Origin: Bog-756 sp963769905
GTDB lineage: Bacteria; Actinomycetota; Acidimicrobiia; Acidimicrobiales; RAAP-2
Reading direction: 5' to 3'
DNA: 64,000 nucleotides
NCBI GenBank assembly: GCA_963769905.1
Contig: CAVYNG010000002.1
Span: forward strand, 1,240,001-1,304,000
The notes beneath the pieces were generated by a model that ran no database searches, was not told where the DNA came from, and saw only the letters and a list, made by a program, of their open reading frames with translations. This document shows positions 41,572-50,915 of the stretch, one piece after another (the stretch's first letter is position 1; the number at the start of each line of letters is the position of its first letter). Both the position numbers and the translations under genes were made by a program.

Positions 41572-42351
41572 ATGGAGATCCGACTGGACGGCAGGACGGC
41601 CCTGGTGACCGGGGGATCGCGCGGGATCGGCCGGGCCATCGCGCTCACCTTCGCGCAGGCGGGTGCCGCGGTGATGCTCGCGTCGCGCAAGGCCGACGCA
41701 CTGGCGGCGGCGTCGGCCGCGATCGAAACCGAGGTCGGCGTCGGCGGGCAGGTGGACTGGCGCGTCGCCCATGCCGGCGACCCCGCGCAGGCTCGCGAAT
41801 GTGTCGAGGCCACCGTCGAGCGGTTCGGGTCGATCGACATCCTGGTCAACAACGCTGCGACCAATCCGTACTACGGGCCGATCATCGAGCTCGACCGGGC
41901 GCGGGCGGTCAAGACGGTCGAGGTGAACCAGATCGGGTACCTCGACTGGGCACGTGCGGCCTGGGAGGCGGGCATGGCCGAGAGGGGCGGGGCGATCCTC
42001 AACATGGCGTCGGTCGGTGGGCTCTCGGTCGAATCGGGCATCGGCTGGTACAACGTGACCAAGGCGGCGGTCATCCACCTGACCGAGCAGCTGGCCGGCG
42101 AGCTCGGCCCCGCGGTGCGGGTCAACGCCCTCGCCCCGGGCCTCGTCACGACCGAATTCGCCCGCGCGCTGTGGGAGACCGCCGGGGAGGCGATCGCGCG
42201 GCGGCTCCCGCTCCGCCGCCTGGGCACGCCCCAGGACGTCGCCAACTGCGCGCTCTTCCTCTGTTCGGACGCGGCGTCGTGGGTGACCGGCGAGACGCTC
42301 GTGGTGGACGGCGGGTCGCGCTGTGTCCCGAGCGGCGGTGTCACCCGCTGA
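41572..42351 (+). CDS. short-chain dehydrogenase/reductase (SDR)
   Basis: Classical SDR of 259 residues. Cofactor loop TGGSRGIG (about 13-20), NNAAT motif, catalytic Ser in MASVGG, Tyr160 and Lys164 in the YNVTK motif, and the C-terminal ASWVTGETLVVDGG typical of FabG-like members. The TGxxxGIG-S-R pattern allows NADP(H). The substrate is unknown. Its 3' end overlaps the convergent menE by 11 bases; whether it acts with the menaquinone genes is not shown. Confidence 0.9.
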   Translation: MEIRLDGRTALVTGGSRGIGRAIALTFAQAGAAVMLASRKADALAAASAAIETEVGVGGQVDWRVAHAGDPAQARECVEATVERFGSIDILVNNAATNPYYGPIIELDRARAVKTVEVNQIGYLDWARAAWEAGMAERGGAILNMASVGGLSVESGIGWYNVTKAAVIHLTEQLAGELGPAVRVNALAPGLVTTEFARALWETAGEAIARRLPLRRLGTPQDVANCALFLCSDAASWVTGETLVVDGGSRCVPSGGVTR

Positions 42352-43471
42352 GCGCGATTCGGCGCACCTTCCCGATGGCGGTCACCGGGAGGTCCTGTAC
42401 CACGACGAGCTCGCGTGGCGCCGCCCAGGGTGCCAGCTGCGCCGCGACCAGCTCGCGGAGCTCGGCGAGCCCCGGGGGCCGGGTCGAGTCGGTCGGCACC
42501 ACCCAGGCGACCACCCGCTCGCCCCACTCGGGATCCGGACGCTTTCCGACGGCCGCGGCAGCCACGGCGGGATGACCGGAGAGCACCCTCTCGACCGGTC
42601 CCGGCCACACATTCTCGCCGCCGGTGACGATCACCTCGGCCATCCGCCCGTGGACAGTGAGCGTCCCATCGGGAGCGAGCACGCCCGCGTCCCCGGTCGG
42701 CAGCCAACCGTCGGGCCCGCGCGGGTCGGTGCCGTCGCGATAGCACCGCAAGAGCATCGGCCCGCGCACGAACACCTCCGCGGTGGCGCCGGTTCCCCCC
42801 TCGCCCACGCGCACGTCGACGCCGTCGAGCGGGCGGCCGTCGTAGACGACACCGGAACCCGTCTCGGTCATGCCGTAGGTGGTGACCACGTTGCCGGGGA
42901 GCCCTGTCGGCGGGGCACTGCCGCCGAGGAGCACTTTCCGGTAGCCGGACGCGTCGAGGCGCGAGAGCGCGGTGGCCACCAGCGCGACGAGGGTCGCGCC
43001 CGCGTCGGCGAGCTGCTCGACCTGCTCCGCGTCGAAGCGTTCGAGCACGGTGCACGGCGTGCCGGTGCAGAGCGAGCGGACCACGACCGCGAGCCCCCCG
43101 ATGTGGGCGAGTGGGAGGCAGGCGACCCACCGGTCCCTCGAGGGGTCGACGCCGAGGCGTTCGGAGGAGGCCCATGCCGATGCGGCGAGGGAGGGATGGG
43201 TCAGCACGACACCCTTCGGCGCACCGGTGCTCCCGCTGGTCGCGACGACGAGGGCGTCTCCTTCCTCTGTCGGCACCCCGCCGTCGAGACCGACCGTGCC
43301 CGAAGAGGTCACCACCCGCGACGGCCCGAGCGCGCCGAAGAGCGCCGCGACGGCCGGTGCGGGCAGTCGCTGGTCGACCGGGAATACCGCGTCACCGGCG
43401 TCCCATGCCGCGCGCAGGGCGTTCACGAACTCCGGACCGGGAGCCAGGTCGAGCGCTGCCAGCTCCGGCAT
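42341..43471 (-). CDS. menE: O-succinylbenzoate-CoA ligase
   Basis: ANL-superfamily adenylating enzyme of 376 residues, as short as other actinobacterial MenE. The AMP-binding loop ALVVATSGSTGAPKGVVLTH, TTYGMTETGSG, the TGDAG hinge region and the C-terminal GGENVWPGPVE and AIGKVRR with the catalytic lysine are present. It activates o-succinylbenzoate in menaquinone synthesis. Placement beside menB, menA, menH and menD supports MenE over a general acyl-CoA ligase. Confidence 0.9.
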   Translation of the reverse strand: MPELAALDLAPGPEFVNALRAAWDAGDAVFPVDQRLPAPAVAALFGALGPSRVVTSSGTVGLDGGVPTEEGDALVVATSGSTGAPKGVVLTHPSLAASAWASSERLGVDPSRDRWVACLPLAHIGGLAVVVRSLCTGTPCTVLERFDAEQVEQLADAGATLVALVATALSRLDASGYRKVLLGGSAPPTGLPGNVVTTYGMTETGSGVVYDGRPLDGVDVRVGEGGTGATAEVFVRGPMLLRCYRDGTDPRGPDGWLPTGDAGVLAPDGTLTVHGRMAEVIVTGGENVWPGPVERVLSGHPAVAAAAVGKRPDPEWGERVVAWVVPTDSTRPPGLAELRELVAAQLAPWAAPRELVVVQDLPVTAIGKVRRIALSG

Positions 43472-43477
43472 GCGGTT

Positions 43478-43483
43478 AGCCTA
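43478..43483 (-). promoter_or_regulatory. leaderless -10 element of menE
   Basis: Minus-strand TAGGCT, 6 bases before the ATG at 43471, in the 52-bp menE/menB divergent region. Confidence 0.5.
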
Positions 43484-43523
43484 GGCGACCGTCCGAGCGG
43501 CGACTCTAGGAGTAGATGGTCGA

Positions 43524-44465
43524 ATGGTTGCACCGCAAGGGGCGGAGCGTGGCTCGACGGGAACGGCCTCGGGCGCGGAGACCGTGATAACGGGGCCGCC
43601 GGTCGACACGGTCGAAGGCTTCCGGGGCCTGCCGCTCCCGGCCTGGGAGCGTTGCGGTGCCTACCGGGACATCCGTCTCGACGTCGCCGAGGGGATCGCC
43701 AAGGTGACCATCTCCCGGCCCGAGGTCCGCAACGCCTTCCGACCGCAGACCCTCTTCGAGCTCGCCGACGCGTTCGCGCTGGCTCGCGACGACTCGGCGG
43801 TCGGGGTGGTGATCCTGACCGGCGAAGGACCTGACGCCTTCTGCGCGGGCGGCGACCAGGCGGTGCGCGGTGACGACGGCTACCTCGGGGACGACGCGGT
43901 CGCGCGCCAGGGGATCGGGCGCCTCAACGTGCTCGACCTGCAGATCCAGATCCGGCGCTTCCCGAAGCCGGTGGTCGCGATGGTGGCCGGCTATGCGATC
44001 GGTGGAGGACACGTGCTCCACCTGGTGTGCGACCTCACCATCGCGGCCGACAACGCGCGCTTCGGCCAGACCGGTCCCCGCGTGGGCAGCTTCGACGGAG
44101 GGTACGGTGCCAGCCTGCTCGCCCGCACTGTCGGCCTGAAGCGCGCGAAGGAAGTGTGGTTCCTCTGCCGCCAATACGACGCGACGACCGCGCTCGAGTG
44201 GGGGCTGGTCAACGCGGTGGTGCCGCTCGCCGAACTGGAGCACGAGACGGTTGCCTGGTGCCGGCAGATGCTCTCGCTCTCGCCCCTCGCCCTCCGCATG
44301 CTGAAGGGCGGCATGCACGCGGCCGACGACGGCCTCGCCGGGCTGCAGCAGTTCGCCGGTGACGCGACCATGCTCTTCTACATGAGCGAGGAGGGCCAGG
44401 AGGGGCGGAACGCCTTCCAGGAGCGCCGTCCGCCCGACTTCGGACGTTTCCCGCGCCGACCGTGA
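43524..44465 (+). CDS. menB: 1,4-dihydroxy-2-naphthoyl-CoA synthase
   Basis: Crotonase-fold enzyme of 313 residues that closes the naphthoquinone ring of o-succinylbenzoyl-CoA. ITISRPEVRNAFRPQT-like start of the fold (KVTISRPEVRNAFRPQTL), the oxyanion-hole segment FCAGGDQAVRGDDGYLGDD, VVAMVAGYAIGGGHVLHLVCD and the MenB-specific GPRVGSFDGGYGAS with the catalytic Asp are intact. About 35 extra N-terminal residues precede the fold. AGGAG lies 11 bases before ATG 43524. Confidence 0.95.
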   Translation: MVAPQGAERGSTGTASGAETVITGPPVDTVEGFRGLPLPAWERCGAYRDIRLDVAEGIAKVTISRPEVRNAFRPQTLFELADAFALARDDSAVGVVILTGEGPDAFCAGGDQAVRGDDGYLGDDAVARQGIGRLNVLDLQIQIRRFPKPVVAMVAGYAIGGGHVLHLVCDLTIAADNARFGQTGPRVGSFDGGYGASLLARTVGLKRAKEVWFLCRQYDATTALEWGLVNAVVPLAELEHETVAWCRQMLSLSPLALRMLKGGMHAADDGLAGLQQFAGDATMLFYMSEEGQEGRNAFQERRPPDFGRFPRRP

Positions 44466-44481
44466 GCTGGGCGGAGGCCTG

Positions 44482-45459
44482 GTGGCCGTCGCGGTGAGGC
44501 CCGGCTCCGCCGCACCGCTCGCTCCGGGCCGGGTGCGACGCTTCGTACTCGGTGCACGGCCGCGCACGCTGCCCGCGGCAATCGTGCCGGTGCTGGTGGG
44601 AACGGCGGCCGCGTCGCGCTACCCCTCGGACCCGAGAGGCCCGATGCCGAGGATCGACCCGTGGTGGTGCGCGCTCCTCGCTCTGGTGGTCGCGCTCGCG
44701 CTCCAGATCGGGACCAACTTCGCCAACGACTACTCGGACGGGATCCGCGGCACCGACGAGGTGCGGGTCGGTCCGGTGCGTCTCGTCGCGTCGCGTCTGG
44801 CCGAGCCGGAGGCGGTCCGGAGAGCGGCCCTCCTCGCCTACGGTGTCGCCGGCACCGCCGGGGTGGTCCTCGCCTGGGCCACCTCGTGGTGGCTGGTGCC
44901 GGTCGGGCTCGCGTCGATTCTCGCCGGCTGGTTCTACACCGGCGGTCCGCGCCCCTACGGCTACGCGGGGTTCGGAGAATTGTTCGTCTTCGTGTTCTTC
45001 GGGCTGGTCGCGACCGCCGGGACCTTCTACGTCCAGACGCTCCAGCTCGGCGTGCCTGTCGTCTGGTGCGCGGCGGTGCTGGTCGGGCTGCTCGCGACCG
45101 CGCTGCTGCTCGCCAACAACCTGCGCGACATCGCCTCCGACGCAGCGAGCGGGAAACGCACGCTGGCGGTCCGCCTCGGACGTCGCCGCGCCGGGCACGC
45201 GTATCTCTTCTGCATCGGCGCCCCCTTCGTCGGGGCGGTCGGGTGGTCGCTCGGCGCGCTCGCCTGGCCGGGAGCGCCCGACCACCGGCTCGCACTGCTC
45301 CTCACTCTCCTCGCGCTGCCGGCCGCGGTCGCGCCGGCTCGCCGGGTGATCAGCGGTGACGAGGGTGGCGCGCTGGTGCCGGTGCTGGCGGCGACCGGCC
45401 GCCTCCAGCTGGTCTTCGGAGTGCTGCTCGCCGCGTCCTTGTCGTGGTGGTTCTCCTGA
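44482..45459 (+). CDS. menA: 1,4-dihydroxy-2-naphthoate polyprenyltransferase
   Basis: UbiA-superfamily membrane prenyltransferase of 325 residues with about eight helices. LGARPRTLPAAIVPVLVGTA is the usual start; NFANDYSDGIRGTDE is the first Asp-rich Mg-diphosphate motif and NNLRDIASDAASGKRTLAVRLG the second. It attaches the isoprenoid tail to DHNA. GTG 44482, 16 bases after menB, so probably co-transcribed. Confidence 0.93.
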   Translation: MAVAVRPGSAAPLAPGRVRRFVLGARPRTLPAAIVPVLVGTAAASRYPSDPRGPMPRIDPWWCALLALVVALALQIGTNFANDYSDGIRGTDEVRVGPVRLVASRLAEPEAVRRAALLAYGVAGTAGVVLAWATSWWLVPVGLASILAGWFYTGGPRPYGYAGFGELFVFVFFGLVATAGTFYVQTLQLGVPVVWCAAVLVGLLATALLLANNLRDIASDAASGKRTLAVRLGRRRAGHAYLFCIGAPFVGAVGWSLGALAWPGAPDHRLALLLTLLALPAAVAPARRVISGDEGGALVPVLAATGRLQLVFGVLLAASLSWWFS

Positions 45460-45469
45460 GCCGCGGGGC

Positions 45470-46303
45470 TCAGCCGCGCGCACCGGCGGTACCGACGGTG
45501 AAGGAACGCACGAGGCCGGCGACCGCGGTGGGCGCTTCGAGGTGGGGCGCATGACCCGCCCCGGCGACGATCGCCGTCGAGGCGTTCCCCCCGATGGCCC
45601 GGGCCATCCGGCGCGCCAGTTCGGTGAACTTCTCGTCGAGCTCGCCGCTCAACAGCAAGACGGGCATCTCGAGCTCCCCGAGCCGGTCCCAGAGCGGCCG
45701 TTGCGTGCCGGTGCCCGCGCGTCGCAGACTCGCCGCGAGGCCCGCTGCCGAATTGCGCGCCCGCTCGGGCAGCGCAGCGGCATCCTCGTCGATGCCCGCG
45801 AACATCGGTTGTGCGAGCCACTGCTCGAGGAACGCGTCGACCGTCGTGGTCGGCGTGCCGCCGGACGCCGGCGCGAGCTCCTCGGCCAGCACCTCGTCGG
45901 CCCGACGGCGGGCGCGGCGCTCGTTGGGGTCGTCGATGCCCGCGGTGCCCGAGACGAGGATCAGCGACACCATCGCCTCGGGGTGGGCGAGCGCCGCGTG
46001 GAGGCAGTACCGGGCCCCCATCGAGTAGCCGAGGTAGGAGCCGTGTCCTCCGGCTCGCACCAGAAGCTCGGCGCCGGCCGGGAGGTCGGCGTCGACCCGC
46101 GCCGAGCCCCCGTGTCCGGGAAGGTCGATGAGTACCAATCGGTGATCGGTGGCCAGGTCCGCTGCCAGGGTTCCCCAGCAGCGACCAGTCTGGGTGAAGC
46201 CGTGTGCGAAGACGAGCGGGTGCCCGCTCCCGACCACCTCGGTGTGCAGGGGGAGCGTGGGCGGGGCACTCCCCACCTGCATGGCGCCGTCGTCTTCTCG
46301 CAT
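45470..46303 (-). CDS. menH: alpha/beta hydrolase, probable SHCHC synthase MenH
   Basis: A protein of 277 residues. The oxyanion HG in VFAHGFTQTGRCW, the nucleophile elbow GYSMGARYCLHAAL (Ser in GYSMG), a late Asp in LLSGELDEKF and His in GAGHAPHLEAP complete the triad. The GYSMGAR elbow is common in MenH, which removes pyruvate from SEPHCHC. It is divergent from menD with starts only 11 bases apart. ATG 46303 is used; ATG 46282 is an in-frame alternative. Confidence 0.84.
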   Translation of the reverse strand: MREDDGAMQVGSAPPTLPLHTEVVGSGHPLVFAHGFTQTGRCWGTLAADLATDHRLVLIDLPGHGGSARVDADLPAGAELLVRAGGHGSYLGYSMGARYCLHAALAHPEAMVSLILVSGTAGIDDPNERRARRRADEVLAEELAPASGGTPTTTVDAFLEQWLAQPMFAGIDEDAAALPERARNSAAGLAASLRRAGTGTQRPLWDRLGELEMPVLLLSGELDEKFTELARRMARAIGGNASTAIVAGAGHAPHLEAPTAVAGLVRSFTVGTAGARG

Positions 46304-46314
46304 GGGAGCTCGCA

Positions 46315-48135
46315 GTGAGCGTACCGACGGAGGGCCGCGAGGCCGCAGACCGGCAGGCCGCGTACGCCGCGACCCTGGCCGACGAGTGGGCGCGCAACGG
46401 GGTGGCCCACGCGGTGGTCTGCCCGGGTTCGCGCTCCGCGCCGCTCGCGCTGGCGCTCGTCGCAGAGCCGCGGATCGCGGTCCACGTCCGCCTCGACGAG
46501 CGCTCGGCGGCATTCACCGCACTCGGGATCGGGCTCGCCACTGGCCGTCCCGCGGCGGTGGCGACCACCAGCGGGACCGCCGCGGCGGGGCTGCACGCCG
46601 CGGCGGTCGAGGCCGACCTCGCCGGGGTGCCCCTGCTCCTCTGCACCGCCGACCGTCCGCCGGAGCTGCACGGCGTCGGCGCGCCCCAGACGATCGACCA
46701 GACCGACCTGTTCGCCTCGTCCCTCCGCTGGCGATACGACCCTGGCGTCGCCGACGGGTCGTCACGCACCTGGTGGCGCTCGGTGGCGTCACGCAGTGTC
46801 ATCGAGGCGCTGTTCGGTCCGCGGGGTCCGGGTCCCGTCCACCTCAACCTCGCCTTCCGCGAGCCGCTGGTCGGTGACGCCCGCCTCGGCGGCGGGATCG
46901 AGCCCGGCCGGTCCTCCGGGGATCCGTGGCACCTCGCGCCCGCAACCCCGAACCCGCCCTCGGAGGAGATGCTGGCGGCGGTCGTCGGAGGAGGGGACGC
47001 TCTGCCTGCCCGCGGGCTGATCGTCGCCGGGTCGGGGTGCGGGCCGCCAGAGCCGGTCCTTGCCCTCTCCCGCGCGCTCCGGTGGCCGGTCCTCGCCGAT
47101 CCGTGCTCGGGACTGCGCGTCCCCGAGGACGGCGTCGTCGCCATGGCCGACCCGCTGCTTCGCACCGCCTCGTTCGCCCGGGGGCACCGCCCCGACACGG
47201 TCCTCCGTCTCGGCCGTCCCTGGGCCTCGAAGACCGTCGAGTCCTACCTGTCCGACGCGGCACGCACCGGAGCCCGTGTCGTCGTGGTCGACCGGAACGG
47301 TTCCTTTCGGGATCCCGAGCGGGTCGCTGCCGCCTTCCTCCGTTGCGACCCGACCGAGCTCTGCCGCGATCTCCTCGAATGGACCGGTCGCGGTCGCCGG
47401 CGGCCGGGGCCAATCGCGCGCGTGGAAGCCGAGTGGTGGGAGGACTGGGTGAGCGCCGACGCTCGGGCGATCGGTGCGCTCGCCGAGTCGGTGCCCGAAG
47501 GGCTCGACGAGCCGACGCTCGCGCGTCGGCTCTTCGCCGCTCTTCCCGCAGAGGCGACCTTGGTGGTCGCCTCCTCGATGCCGGTCCGTGACCTCGAGTC
47601 GTTCGCGGTTCCCCGCCGGTCACCGCCGAGGGTCGTCGCCAATCGCGGCGCCAACGGGATCGACGGGGTCGTCTCGACCGCCCTCGGGGTGGCGATCGGT
47701 TCGGCGCGGCCGACTGTGGCCCTGGTCGGCGACCTCGCGTTCCTCCACGACGTCACTGCGTTGCTCGGTCAGAAGGCGCCGCCGGTGCCGCTGACCGTCG
47801 TCGTCGCGGACAACCGCGGAGGCGGCATCTTCTCCTTCCTCGAGCAGGCGGCCCGCCTCGACGAGCCCACCTTCGAGTTGCTCTTCGGTACCCCTCTGCC
47901 ACAGGACCCGGCGTCGGTCGCCTCCGGCTTCGGGTGGCCGGTCGACCGGATCGACGCGGAAGGAGGAGAACGCTTCGAAGCGGTCCTCGCCGCGCGGCTC
48001 ACCGGCGGCTCGCCCTCGGTGATCAGTGTCCGGCTGCCCGAGCGCGCGTCGAACGTCGAGCGTCACCGCGCGCGGTTCGAGGCGGTAGCGGCCGCGGTGG
48101 AGGGAGTGACCGCTCAGCAGGGCCGCGGATCGTAG
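46315..48135 (+). CDS. menD: SEPHCHC synthase
   Basis: ThDP-dependent enzyme of 606 residues that joins 2-oxoglutarate to isochorismate, the first committed step. VVCPGSRSAPLALAL and HVRLDERSAAFTALGIGLATGRPAAVATTSGTA are MenD hallmarks; the ThDP-Mg segment is GDLAFLHDVTALLG...VVADNRGGGIFSFL. GTG 46315 has GGGAG six bases upstream. Its end overlaps the convergent LCP gene by 22 bases. MenF (isochorismate synthase) and MenC are not in the window. Confidence 0.95.
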   Translation: MSVPTEGREAADRQAAYAATLADEWARNGVAHAVVCPGSRSAPLALALVAEPRIAVHVRLDERSAAFTALGIGLATGRPAAVATTSGTAAAGLHAAAVEADLAGVPLLLCTADRPPELHGVGAPQTIDQTDLFASSLRWRYDPGVADGSSRTWWRSVASRSVIEALFGPRGPGPVHLNLAFREPLVGDARLGGGIEPGRSSGDPWHLAPATPNPPSEEMLAAVVGGGDALPARGLIVAGSGCGPPEPVLALSRALRWPVLADPCSGLRVPEDGVVAMADPLLRTASFARGHRPDTVLRLGRPWASKTVESYLSDAARTGARVVVVDRNGSFRDPERVAAAFLRCDPTELCRDLLEWTGRGRRRPGPIARVEAEWWEDWVSADARAIGALAESVPEGLDEPTLARRLFAALPAEATLVVASSMPVRDLESFAVPRRSPPRVVANRGANGIDGVVSTALGVAIGSARPTVALVGDLAFLHDVTALLGQKAPPVPLTVVVADNRGGGIFSFLEQAARLDEPTFELLFGTPLPQDPASVASGFGWPVDRIDAEGGERFEAVLAARLTGGSPSVISVRLPERASNVERHRARFEAVAAAVEGVTAQQGRGS

Positions 48136-49418
48136 GGCGGGATCGACGGCGCCGACGACGATCCCGACGGCGATCCGGCAGACGACGATCCCGACGAGGT
48201 GGCCGGCGCGCCGCTGGACGTGGCCGGCGCGGTCGTCGTGGTGACCGGCAGCGAGACGGGAGCGCCGCCGGAATTCAACGGAGGGGTGACGATGGTGGGG
48301 CGGGTGCCTCCGCCGACGAACTGGTCGAGCAGCTGAGCGGCCTGGTCGGGCTCCACCACCTCCACCGAACCCGCCGAGGAGCTCGCTCCGGTGGTGGGCA
48401 AGGTGTATGCGGCGAGCTGCGAACCGGAAAAGGCGTGGTAGTGCTCGGCGAGGGAGAGCATGTCGTTCGCCGTGAGACCGTCGTCCTTGCTGAAGTCGTG
48501 GACCAACGAGGTGAACAGGGAGTTGAGGCGGAACGGGTCGTAGGTGGACTTGGCCTTGTTCAACGCGGCGGAGATGATCAGGTTCTGACGCTCGATCCGT
48601 CCGAGATCTCCGGTCGGGTCCGCGATCCACCGGCCGTCGACTTCGTACTCGAAGTAGCGCGATCGAGAGAGGGCCAGCGCCTCCGCACCGGTCAGGACCT
48701 GGCAGCCGGTCGTCGAGACGGCGAGGCCGGAGTTGTTGTTGCAGACGCCGGTCGAGCAGTCCTGGTCGCGCACCGGGTAGGGAAAGTCCATCGAGATCCC
48801 GCCGAGCGCGTCCACGGCGTTCTGCAGGCCGAAGAAGCTCACCACGATGTAGTGGCTGATCGGGATGCCGAAGGTGTTCTGGATGGTCTTGATCAGCGCA
48901 TCGGGCCCCGCGCCGAACGCCGCATTGATCTTGTTGGCGCTGGAGAGCTCGCTCGACGCGGGCATGCCGGAGAGGGTCACGAAGGTGTCCCGCGGGATCG
49001 AGAGCGACGAGGCCGATCCTGCCGACGGGTCGACCCGGATGATCTTGATGGTGTCGCTCCGCTGGCCGCCGGCACTGGTCGCGCTCCCGAAGTGCAGTGC
49101 TTCGGCAGGGGTCTCGCCCGCGCGGCTGTCGGAGCCGATCACCAGCACGTAGTAGGGCTGGCCGCTCGGGACCGACACACACGCCGAGCACGGGCTCGAC
49201 GCGACCTTCCCCCACTCGTAGCGGAAGTAGCCGTATCCGAGCGCGACCACGAGGACCAACAGCGCGGTCACCAGCACCGCCACCCGGAGCACCCGTTCGC
49301 GGGGTCGCCGGCGGCGCCGGCCGCCACGCCGGAGGTCGCGTGAGGACGGGACCGGGAGGTCGCCGCCGAGGATCGGCCCGGGGAACTCGCGGTCCGCCCC
49401 GGGGGCTCGTGGGGTCAT
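48114..49418 (-). CDS. LytR-CpsA-Psr (LCP) family wall-polymer ligase
   Basis: Membrane-anchored protein of 434 residues. A basic cytoplasmic N-terminus with several arginine runs, one transmembrane helix (about 44-66), then the extracellular LCP domain: YYVLVIGSDSRAGE, RSDTIKIIRVDPSAG, LSIPRDTFV, NKINAAFGAGPDALIKTI and GLQNAVDALGGI. Enzymes of this family transfer wall teichoic acid, arabinogalactan or capsule from polyprenyl phosphate to peptidoglycan; the polymer here is unknown. A Ser/Thr/Ala-rich tail ends the protein. ATG 49418 is preferred to TTG 49427 because GAGAAT lies 8 bases before the ATG. Confidence 0.93.
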   Translation of the reverse strand: MTPRAPGADREFPGPILGGDLPVPSSRDLRRGGRRRRRPRERVLRVAVLVTALLVLVVALGYGYFRYEWGKVASSPCSACVSVPSGQPYYVLVIGSDSRAGETPAEALHFGSATSAGGQRSDTIKIIRVDPSAGSASSLSIPRDTFVTLSGMPASSELSSANKINAAFGAGPDALIKTIQNTFGIPISHYIVVSFFGLQNAVDALGGISMDFPYPVRDQDCSTGVCNNNSGLAVSTTGCQVLTGAEALALSRSRYFEYEVDGRWIADPTGDLGRIERQNLIISAALNKAKSTYDPFRLNSLFTSLVHDFSKDDGLTANDMLSLAEHYHAFSGSQLAAYTLPTTGASSSAGSVEVVEPDQAAQLLDQFVGGGTRPTIVTPPLNSGGAPVSLPVTTTTAPATSSGAPATSSGSSSAGSPSGSSSAPSIPPYDPRPC

Positions 49419-49426
49419 GCGACGCA

Positions 49427-49432
49427 ATTCTC
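49427..49432 (-). promoter_or_regulatory. leaderless -10 element of the LCP gene
   Basis: Minus-strand GAGAAT, 8 bases before ATG 49418. Confidence 0.4.
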
Positions 49433-49479
49433 GCAGTCGCGGTGTCGCGGGTGGTGTCAGGCGATGTGTGCAGGCACGA

Positions 49480-50826
49480 TCAAGAAGTGGCCGGCAGCCA
49501 CGATCCGTGGAGGCCGAAGGGCACCCGGGCGGGGAGCTCGACGGTCGCCACCGGCGGGCCGCCGAAGGACGTCGCGTCGAGGACGACGAGGTCGCTCGCG
49601 TCGCGGGACGCGTCGTAGACGACCGAGAGGACCCATCCTTCGTCTTCGTTGCGCCCGTCGGCGGCGCGCACGAAGACCGCCTCTCCGGCCGCGCGGTGGG
49701 GTCCGGGGTCGAAGCGGGTGGTCTCGTCGCGTGCGAAGTCGTACTTGACGAGTCCTCCGAACGAGGGAGCGAAGGCGCGGTCCCCGAGGAGCGTGCAGTA
49801 CCCGTAGCGGTGCACCCGCCCGCTCACCGCCTCGTCGATCCGCGGGAGCTCGGCCGGCACGTCGTCGAGCAGTTCCTGCTTGACACGATCGGCTCCCAGG
49901 TCGACCGTCCAGCGGGTGAGGGCGGGGAGGCAGGAGCTGATCGGACCGCCCGGTGGCGTGTCGAAGGCGCGCTCGTACCGGAGCACGTCGAGGACGACCG
50001 CGTCGCCGTCGTCGTAGGCGTTGAGCACGTGGAACACGAAACTCGGGTCCATGCCGACCCACCGCACCAGAGGCTCGCGTGCCCCGCGATCCATCACTCC
50101 GACACGGGCGCCTGCGTCGGGCATCCAGCGATACGGGACCGAGCGCCCACTCGAGGCGAGGTCGAGGTCGAAGACGATCGGCAGGTCGAGGAAGACCACT
50201 CGGCGCTCGGTGACCGCGAAGTCGTGCATCATCGTGGCGCGGGGGAGCTCGATCTCCTCGGTGCGGGTGAGGCGCCCTCCCGAGTCGGCCACGTGGTAGC
50301 GGAGGAACGGGGGGCCGAACACGTCGATCCCGAAGAAGTGGAGCTCACCGGTCGCGGGGTCCACCTTCGGATGCGCGGTCATCGGCGAGGCGAGCTGGCC
50401 GTCGAAGTCCTCGACACGGGCTCGCTCGAGGTCGGGGGAGACGGCGTGCGGGAACCCCGACTCGGCGAGCGCGAGGATCGTCCCGGCGAAGCGCACCACG
50501 TGGGTGTTGGCCGGTCCGTCGATCGGCTCGGCCGGCCCCTTCGGAGGCTGGGTGCCGACCTTGGCGGCCAGCGCACGGGTTCGAACGAAGCGGTTACGGT
50601 ACCCGGTGGCATGGCCGTCGGCGAAGGTGACCGCGTGCACCATGCCGTCGCCCCGGAACCAGTGGTACTCGTCTTCGTCCTCGGGGACGACGACCGGGTT
50701 CGGGCCGTTGCGCAGGAGCGCTCCTTCGAGGTCGGGGGGGATCGCTCCGCTGGTCGGGAGCCGACGGTCGACGGTCCGCTCCTCGAGCACCGGTGCGAAG
50801 TTTCCTTGCAGGTACGGGTTGGGCAT
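49480..50826 (-). CDS. carotenoid oxygenase (RPE65 family)
   Basis: Fe(II)-dependent carotenoid/apocarotenoid or stilbene cleavage oxygenase of 448 residues. NPYLQGNFAPV start, PPDLEGALLRNGPNPV, HWFRGDGMVHAV, then iron-ligand histidines in TAHPKVD, ATMMHDFAV, FVFHVLNAYDD and the final GLHGSWLP. All four His positions can be located. ATG 50826 with GGGAAGG upstream is chosen; GTG 50838 adds four residues. No carotenoid biosynthesis gene lies nearby, so the substrate is open. Confidence 0.92.
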   Translation of the reverse strand: MPNPYLQGNFAPVLEERTVDRRLPTSGAIPPDLEGALLRNGPNPVVVPEDEDEYHWFRGDGMVHAVTFADGHATGYRNRFVRTRALAAKVGTQPPKGPAEPIDGPANTHVVRFAGTILALAESGFPHAVSPDLERARVEDFDGQLASPMTAHPKVDPATGELHFFGIDVFGPPFLRYHVADSGGRLTRTEEIELPRATMMHDFAVTERRVVFLDLPIVFDLDLASSGRSVPYRWMPDAGARVGVMDRGAREPLVRWVGMDPSFVFHVLNAYDDGDAVVLDVLRYERAFDTPPGGPISSCLPALTRWTVDLGADRVKQELLDDVPAELPRIDEAVSGRVHRYGYCTLLGDRAFAPSFGGLVKYDFARDETTRFDPGPHRAAGEAVFVRAADGRNEDEGWVLSVVYDASRDASDLVVLDATSFGGPPVATVELPARVPFGLHGSWLPATS

Positions 50827-50915
50827 GGACCTTCCCACGGCGCGCCACCCGGCCGGCCGGCGGAAGCCAGATCGTAGCGCCCGTCCTCTCGGTGCTCGCG
50901 TGGCAGGCTGATGCG

